A stretch of 8,371 bases of DNA. It comes from an uncultured Tabrizicola sp. (GTDB taxonomy: Bacteria > Pseudomonadota > Alphaproteobacteria > Rhodobacterales > Rhodobacteraceae). Made by a program: the position numbers and the translations under genes. This document shows, in pieces, positions 5,596 to 8,371 of this stretch. The stretch's first letter is position 1. Each line of letters opens with the position of its first letter. The stretch lies in NCBI GenBank assembly GCA_937858255.1, contig CALLZQ010000745.1, forward strand, positions 1 to 8,371, given 5' to 3'. A model generated the notes under the pieces. It saw nothing but the letters and a program-made list of their open reading frames with translations, was not told the origin of the DNA and made no database searches.

Positions 5596-6405
5596 ATGTC
5601 ATCGACCGAAACCCTCGACCTCAGTCAGGCGGTAGCGCGTGAGCTGCCCTATCTGCGGCGCTATGCGCGCGCGCTGACCGGCAAACAATCCACCGGTGAC
5701 AGCTATGCCGCGGCCACGCTGGAAAGCATTCTGGTCGATCCCTCGGTGCTGGAGGCGGCCATTACCCCCAAGGTTGGGCTGTTTCACGCCTTTCACCTTG
5801 TCTGGGCCAGCGCCGGCGCCCCGACAGAAGAGGCCGATGACCCACTGGCGCGGGGCGCGGGGCTGCATATGGCGCGGCTGACGCCGAATTCGCGCGAGGC
5901 ATTGCTGTTGCATGCGATCGAAGGCTTTGAACAGGCCGAGATTGCCGCGATCATGCAGACGGACCGCGACGAAGTGGCCAGCCTGATCAGCACCGCCAAC
6001 CGCGAGATGGAGGCCTCGGTGACGGGTAAGGTCATGGTGATCGAGGATGAGGCGATTATTGCCATGGATATCGTCGATATCGTTACCAGCATCGGCCATC
6101 AGGTGACGGGCGTGGCCCGGACCCGCGACGCGGCAATTGCGCTGGCCAAGAAGGAACGCCCCGATCTGATCCTGTCGGACATTCAGCTTGCCGACAATTC
6201 CTCGGGCATCGACGCGGTTAACGAGATCCTCGCCGATATGGGCGATGTGCCGGTGATCTTCATCACCGCCTTCCCTGAACGTCTGCTGACGGGCGAGCGG
6301 CCCGAGCCGGCTTTCCTGATCACCAAGCCCTTCACCGAAGAGCAGGTGCGTTCCGCCGTCAGCCAGGCGATGTTCTTTGCCTCGACCGAGACGTTGCGCG
6401 CCTGA
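5596..6405 (+). CDS. phyR: PhyR anti-anti-sigma response regulator, 269 aa
   Basis: PhyR is the phosphorylation-driven partner switch of the general stress response. Residues 1-140 form the sigma-like domain that mimics EcfG (LPYLRRYARALTGKQSTGDSYAAATLE; LTPNSREALLLHAIEGFEQAEIAAIM... as the sigma-4-like part). Residues 145-262 form a receiver: acidic patch E150 D151, phosphoacceptor D195 in LILSDIQL, T224 in PVIFITAFPERLLTG, and K244 in LITKPF. All receiver catalytic residues are present. The frame is open upstream to 5470, but ATG 5596 is chosen: GGGAG sits at 5581-5585, the family N-terminus matches, and the EcfG promoter at 5533-5557 excludes longer starts. Divergent from nepR-ecfG; likely phosphorylated by one or both kinases in this window (inference). 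Confidence 0.96.
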   Translation: MSSTETLDLSQAVARELPYLRRYARALTGKQSTGDSYAAATLESILVDPSVLEAAITPKVGLFHAFHLVWASAGAPTEEADDPLARGAGLHMARLTPNSREALLLHAIEGFEQAEIAAIMQTDRDEVASLISTANREMEASVTGKVMVIEDEAIIAMDIVDIVTSIGHQVTGVARTRDAAIALAKKERPDLILSDIQLADNSSGIDAVNEILADMGDVPVIFITAFPERLLTGERPEPAFLITKPFTEEQVRSAVSQAMFFASTETLRA

Positions 6406-6426
6406 CCGCCCGCCTCCCTTCGCAGC

Positions 6427-6479
6427 CCGGGGGCGCGGTTGCCCCCGGAAAACATGGCCCGCCGCAAGGCGGGCTTTTT
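6427..6479 (+). terminator. Tandem hairpins and intrinsic terminator after phyR
   Basis: The second hairpin is a standard terminator: GCCCGCC (6457-6463), loop GCAA, GGCGGGC (6468-6474), then T5. A first GC-rich hairpin without a T tract precedes it: CCGGGGGC (6427-6434) with GCCCCCGG (6441-6448). Together they separate phyR from the next EcfG promoter, which begins five bases later. Confidence 0.85.
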
Positions 6480-6483
6480 CATT

Positions 6484-6508
6484 GGAACCATTTGGAATGT
6501 CAGGCGTT
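6484..6508 (+). promoter_or_regulatory. EcfG promoter of the secreted-protein gene
   Basis: Plus strand: GGAAC (6484-6488), 16-base spacer, CGTT (6505-6508), followed by TTC as at the sRNA promoter. The ATG of the next gene is 54 bases downstream. Confidence 0.88.
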
Positions 6509-6561
6509 TTCTTCTCACAGGCCGCATAAGTCGCGGCCATCCCTGTTGGAAGGATAACCAA

Positions 6562-7047
6562 ATGTTTCGCAAGATGATGATGACCGCTGCCGCGGCTTCG
6601 CTGGTGGCCGGTGCGGCGCTGGCCGACATGACCCCGATCAAGGATATCGACGTGACCGCCGATCTGACCGCGATCGAGAATGCCAAGGCCGCAACCTATT
6701 GGGCCAACCTGCCCGCCGACCTCGAGGCGGCGATTGCCGCCCGTCTGGTGGACCGTCTGGGCGACGAAGGCTCGGAAATCAAGGTCGACGTGAACGAAGT
6801 GTCGCTGGCCAATTCGTTCCAGTCGGCGCTGGGTCTGGAAGACGCGGTTCTGGTCGGTCAGGTCAATATCGTGAATGACACCGACAACGCCAAGTTCGAT
6901 GCCTATGAACTGACGATCAGCGCCAAGGCCGCGCAGGCCTATGGGGCTGACGGCACGCCGCTGCAAGGCGCTTTTACCGATACGCCGGAATATTATGCGG
7001 CGCTGGTACAGGCCTTTGCCGATGGCGTCGTGACCCGCCTGAAATAA
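6562..7047 (+). CDS. Small exported protein of unknown function, 161 aa
   Basis: I do not recognise a family. The N-terminus is a classical signal peptide: MFRKMMM followed by TAAAASLVAGAALA, with probable cleavage after ALA (residue 21) and no lipobox Cys. The mature part of about 140 residues has no Cys and no further membrane helix. It alternates helical, acidic stretches (NLPADLEAAIAARLVDRLGDEGSEIKVDVNEVSL) with a beta-like central part (DAVLVGQVNIVNDTDNAKFDAYELTISAKA) and ends in a helix (YYAALVQAFADGVVTRLK). The shape resembles small periplasmic lipoprotein-like proteins that act with the envelope, but this is only an impression. GGAAGG at 6548-6553 supports ATG 6562; the longer in-frame start upstream would lie before the EcfG promoter. 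It is monocistronic and expected to be stress-induced. Confidence 0.85.
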   Translation: MFRKMMMTAAAASLVAGAALADMTPIKDIDVTADLTAIENAKAATYWANLPADLEAAIAARLVDRLGDEGSEIKVDVNEVSLANSFQSALGLEDAVLVGQVNIVNDTDNAKFDAYELTISAKAAQAYGADGTPLQGAFTDTPEYYAALVQAFADGVVTRLK

Positions 7048-7070
7048 GCGGTTCACCTCTGCCAAGACCG

Positions 7071-7100
7071 GCCCCGATACCCTGCGGTATCGGGGCTTTT
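7071..7100 (+). terminator. Intrinsic terminator after the secreted-protein gene
   Basis: An 11-bp perfect stem, GCCCCGATACC (7071-7081) with GGTATCGGGGC (7086-7096), has loop CTGC and is followed by TTTT. It lies 23 bases after the stop codon. Confidence 0.9.
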
Positions 7101-7153
7101 GCCATGCCAAAGACCGGGATTCCCCGTCAGGCGACGACAAATCGCGGGAACAA

Positions 7154-7179
7154 AAAAGGGGCCATCCAAGGCCCCTTTT
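7154..7179. terminator. Terminator of dps (also active-looking on the plus strand)
   Basis: The 10-bp stem AAAAGGGGCC (7154-7163) with GGCCCCTTTT (7170-7179) has loop ATCCAA. On the minus strand it is followed by further T residues to 7152, 20-odd bases past the dps stop at 7201. The plus-strand side ends TTTTC. Confidence 0.87.
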
Positions 7180-7200
7180 CCACGCCGATAGGACGGCCTG

Positions 7201-7695
7201 TCATTTTGCGGTGGCGCGCAGCATCCAGGCCGCTTTTTCATGAAAGGCGCAGCGAGAGGTCAGCAGATCGGCCGTCACCGGGTCATTGCCCTTTTCGGCG
7301 GCCTCGATGGCCTTGCGCATCCGGCGGGCAATCGCCTCATGGTCGCTGGCCAGATCCTCGACCATCTCCTGTGCCGAGGGCAGCTTTGCCTTGTCGGACA
7401 CGCAGCTTGCCTTGGTGATTGACGACAGTTTGGCCGGCGCCAGATGCCCCAGCGCGCGGATCCGTTCGGCCAGCGCATCCGCCGCCGCGAAAAGATTGCC
7501 ATATTGCGCCTCGGTCAGCACATGGATCGAGTGGAACAGCGGTCCCTCGACATTCCAGTGATAGGCATGGGTCTTGAACAGCAGGCAATAGGTATCGGCC
7601 ACCGCCTCATTCAGCCCGGCAACAATGGCCGGCACATGCTCGACCCCGGTTTCGACCCGGTCGGCCTTGGGCACGGTTTTCAGAGCTTCGGACAT
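7201..7695 (-). CDS. dps: Dps family DNA-protecting ferritin, 164 aa
   Basis: Dps forms a 12-subunit shell that oxidises Fe(II) with peroxide and stores iron, and in many species also binds DNA in starved cells. The intersubunit ferroxidase residues are all present: H46 in THAYHWNVEG, H58 and E62 in HVLTEAQYGN (Glu where E. coli Dps has Asp67), D73 and E77 in ADALAERIRALG. Length is normal. ATG 7695 is chosen over an in-frame ATG five codons upstream because the AAGGAAG ribosome site lies between them. The N-terminus has only modest Lys/Arg content, so DNA binding is uncertain. It is transcribed from an EcfG promoter (7749-7774) and ends at its own terminator. Confidence 0.96.
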   Translation of the reverse strand: MSEALKTVPKADRVETGVEHVPAIVAGLNEAVADTYCLLFKTHAYHWNVEGPLFHSIHVLTEAQYGNLFAAADALAERIRALGHLAPAKLSSITKASCVSDKAKLPSAQEMVEDLASDHEAIARRMRKAIEAAEKGNDPVTADLLTSRCAFHEKAAWMLRATAK

Positions 7696-7720
7696 GGTGC
7701 TTCCTTTCATGGTATCTTTT

Positions 7721-7737
7721 CAGCCCATGGCGGGCTG
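7721..7737 (-). other. Hairpin in the dps mRNA leader
   Basis: Minus strand CAGCCC (7737-7732) pairs with GGGCTG (7726-7721) around a 5-base loop GCCAT. The EcfG promoter predicts a 5' end near 7742, so the hairpin would form almost at the mRNA end, upstream of the ribosome site (about 7700-7706). A role in 5'-end stability is a guess. Confidence 0.45.
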
Positions 7738-7748
7738 ATCCCAAGGCG

Positions 7749-7774
7749 AACGCGCCCCGGCAGCCGCCGGTTCC
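7749..7774 (-). promoter_or_regulatory. EcfG promoter of dps
   Basis: Minus strand: GGAAC (7774-7770), 17-base spacer, CGTT (7752-7749), 54 bases before the dps start. It is in the divergent region shared with the amidase gene, which has no matching site on its own strand. Confidence 0.87.
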
Positions 7775-7883
7775 GCCATCATGTCAAACCGTGATGCCGA
7801 GGCAAAACCAAGCCGGGACTTGCCAAGGGGGCGCCCGGCTCGCTAGCTTTGATCAAATTGTGTCGCCCTCATGAGGAGCCGCC

Positions 7884-8371
7884 ATGCTGACCCGCTATGA
7901 TTGCCGCGATGCCACCGATCTTGCCGCGCGGGTCGCCGCGGGCGACGTTTCGCCCGAGGAGCTGCTGGATCAGGCGCTGGAAAGCGTCGCCCGGCTGAAC
8001 CCGCGCCTTAATGCCGTCGTGCTGATCCAAGAGGCGGCGGCGCGCGCCGCCATTGCGCGCGGCCTGCCCCGGGGGCCGTTCCGGGGGCTGCCGTTCCTGC
8101 TCAAGGATTTGGGCTGCGAGGCGGTGGATTTCCCTTCGCACAATGGCTCGCGCCTCTTGGCCAACACCCGATATGGCCGCGACAGCGCGATCTTTCAGCG
8201 GATTGCCGCAACCGGGGTTGTGACCTTTGGCCGGACCACCAGCCCCGAGGGTGGTATCGGCGCGGCAACCGAGGCGGCGGTTTATGGCGGGCCCACCCCC
8301 CAACCCCGGGAACCGCAACCCCCCCCCCGCGGGGCGGCCGGGGGGGGCCGGGGGGCCGGCGCAGCCCGGAA
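7884..8371 (+). CDS. Amidase-signature family enzyme, N-terminal part (runs off the window)
   Basis: The amidase signature (AS) family hydrolyses amides with a Ser-cisSer-Lys triad; substrate cannot be told here, and GatA is a less likely paralogue. Visible family features are the N-terminal helix DATDLAARVAAGDVSPEELLDQALESVARLNPRLNAVV, the catalytic-lysine block GLPFLLKDL (K74), and VVTFGRTTSPE...TEAAVYGGPT (113-138). The next expected block, roughly GGPTRNPWN...GGSSGG carrying the cis-Ser, is replaced by a Pro/Gly/Arg-rich reading (PQPREPQPPPRGAAGGG), although the frame stays open. The bases there are long runs of C and G, so this is probably poor contig-end sequence and not a real mutant. 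GAGGAG at 7873-7878 supports ATG 7884. No EcfG site precedes it; it is likely unrelated to the stress cluster. Confidence 0.85.
   Translation, partial: MLTRYDCRDATDLAARVAAGDVSPEELLDQALESVARLNPRLNAVVLIQEAAARAAIARGLPRGPFRGLPFLLKDLGCEAVDFPSHNGSRLLANTRYGRDSAIFQRIAATGVVTFGRTTSPEGGIGAATEAAVYGGPTPQPREPQPPPRGAAGGGRGAGAAR

Noticed and set aside
6793..6820. AACG followed by GTTCC inside the secreted-protein gene, a possible minus-strand EcfG site
   Set aside because: The spacer is 19 bases, outside the 16-17 range, and no minus-strand gene follows.
5599..7140. Minus-strand frame of 513 codons opposite phyR and the secreted-protein gene
   Set aside because: Shadow frame of high-GC coding DNA: both plus-strand genes are clearly recognised, and it runs through promoters and terminators.

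Overview
The window looks like chromosomal DNA from a GC-rich alphaproteobacterium, most likely a Rhodobacterales relative. The grounds are codon use, the sequence character of IlvD and Dps, and above all a complete PhyR/NepR/EcfG general stress response (GSR) locus, which is restricted to Alphaproteobacteria. No phage, transposon, CRISPR, tRNA or rRNA is visible.

Layout. Bases 1-981 hold the 3' part of ilvD (+), closed by a bidirectional terminator shared with a convergent csbD-like gene (-). The 363-base gap 1237-1599 holds the csbD promoter and, on the minus strand, a second GSR promoter followed about 80 bases later by a strong intrinsic terminator with no credible reading frame between them. 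This is a candidate stress-induced small RNA. A membrane HisKA_2 histidine kinase with a DUF4118-like sensor (+, 1600-2613) faces a DUF1328 small membrane protein (-, 2685-2858) across another bidirectional terminator. Next comes the core: the minus-strand operon nepR-ecfG-kinase (5506 down to 3010) and the divergent phyR (5596-6405). They share one interleaved, dyad-symmetric pair of EcfG promoters. Downstream lie a gene for a small secreted protein of unknown function (+, 6562-7047), dps (-, 7201-7695) and the start of an amidase-signature gene (+, 7884 to the window end).

How it works together. In the known alphaproteobacterial partner switch, HWE/HisKA_2 kinases phosphorylate PhyR, phospho-PhyR captures the anti-sigma factor NepR, and EcfG is released to read promoters of the form GGAAC-N16/17-CGTT. 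By eye I find seven such sites in this window, each with an exact GGAAC and CGTT and a 16 or 17 base spacer. They stand before csbD, the candidate sRNA, the DUF1328 gene, nepR-ecfG-kinase, phyR, the secreted protein gene and dps. No such site precedes the DUF4118-type kinase, the amidase or (in the visible part) ilvD. The island therefore encodes the regulators, two candidate input kinases, and protective outputs (iron/DNA protection by Dps, CsbD, a small membrane protein, an exported protein).

The most novel element is the candidate GSR-controlled sRNA at about 1342-1449 (-), with two hairpin loops that both display UGUCCC. The last ~120 bases of the window are unusually rich in C and G runs and destroy a conserved amidase motif, so they are probably poor-quality contig-end sequence.
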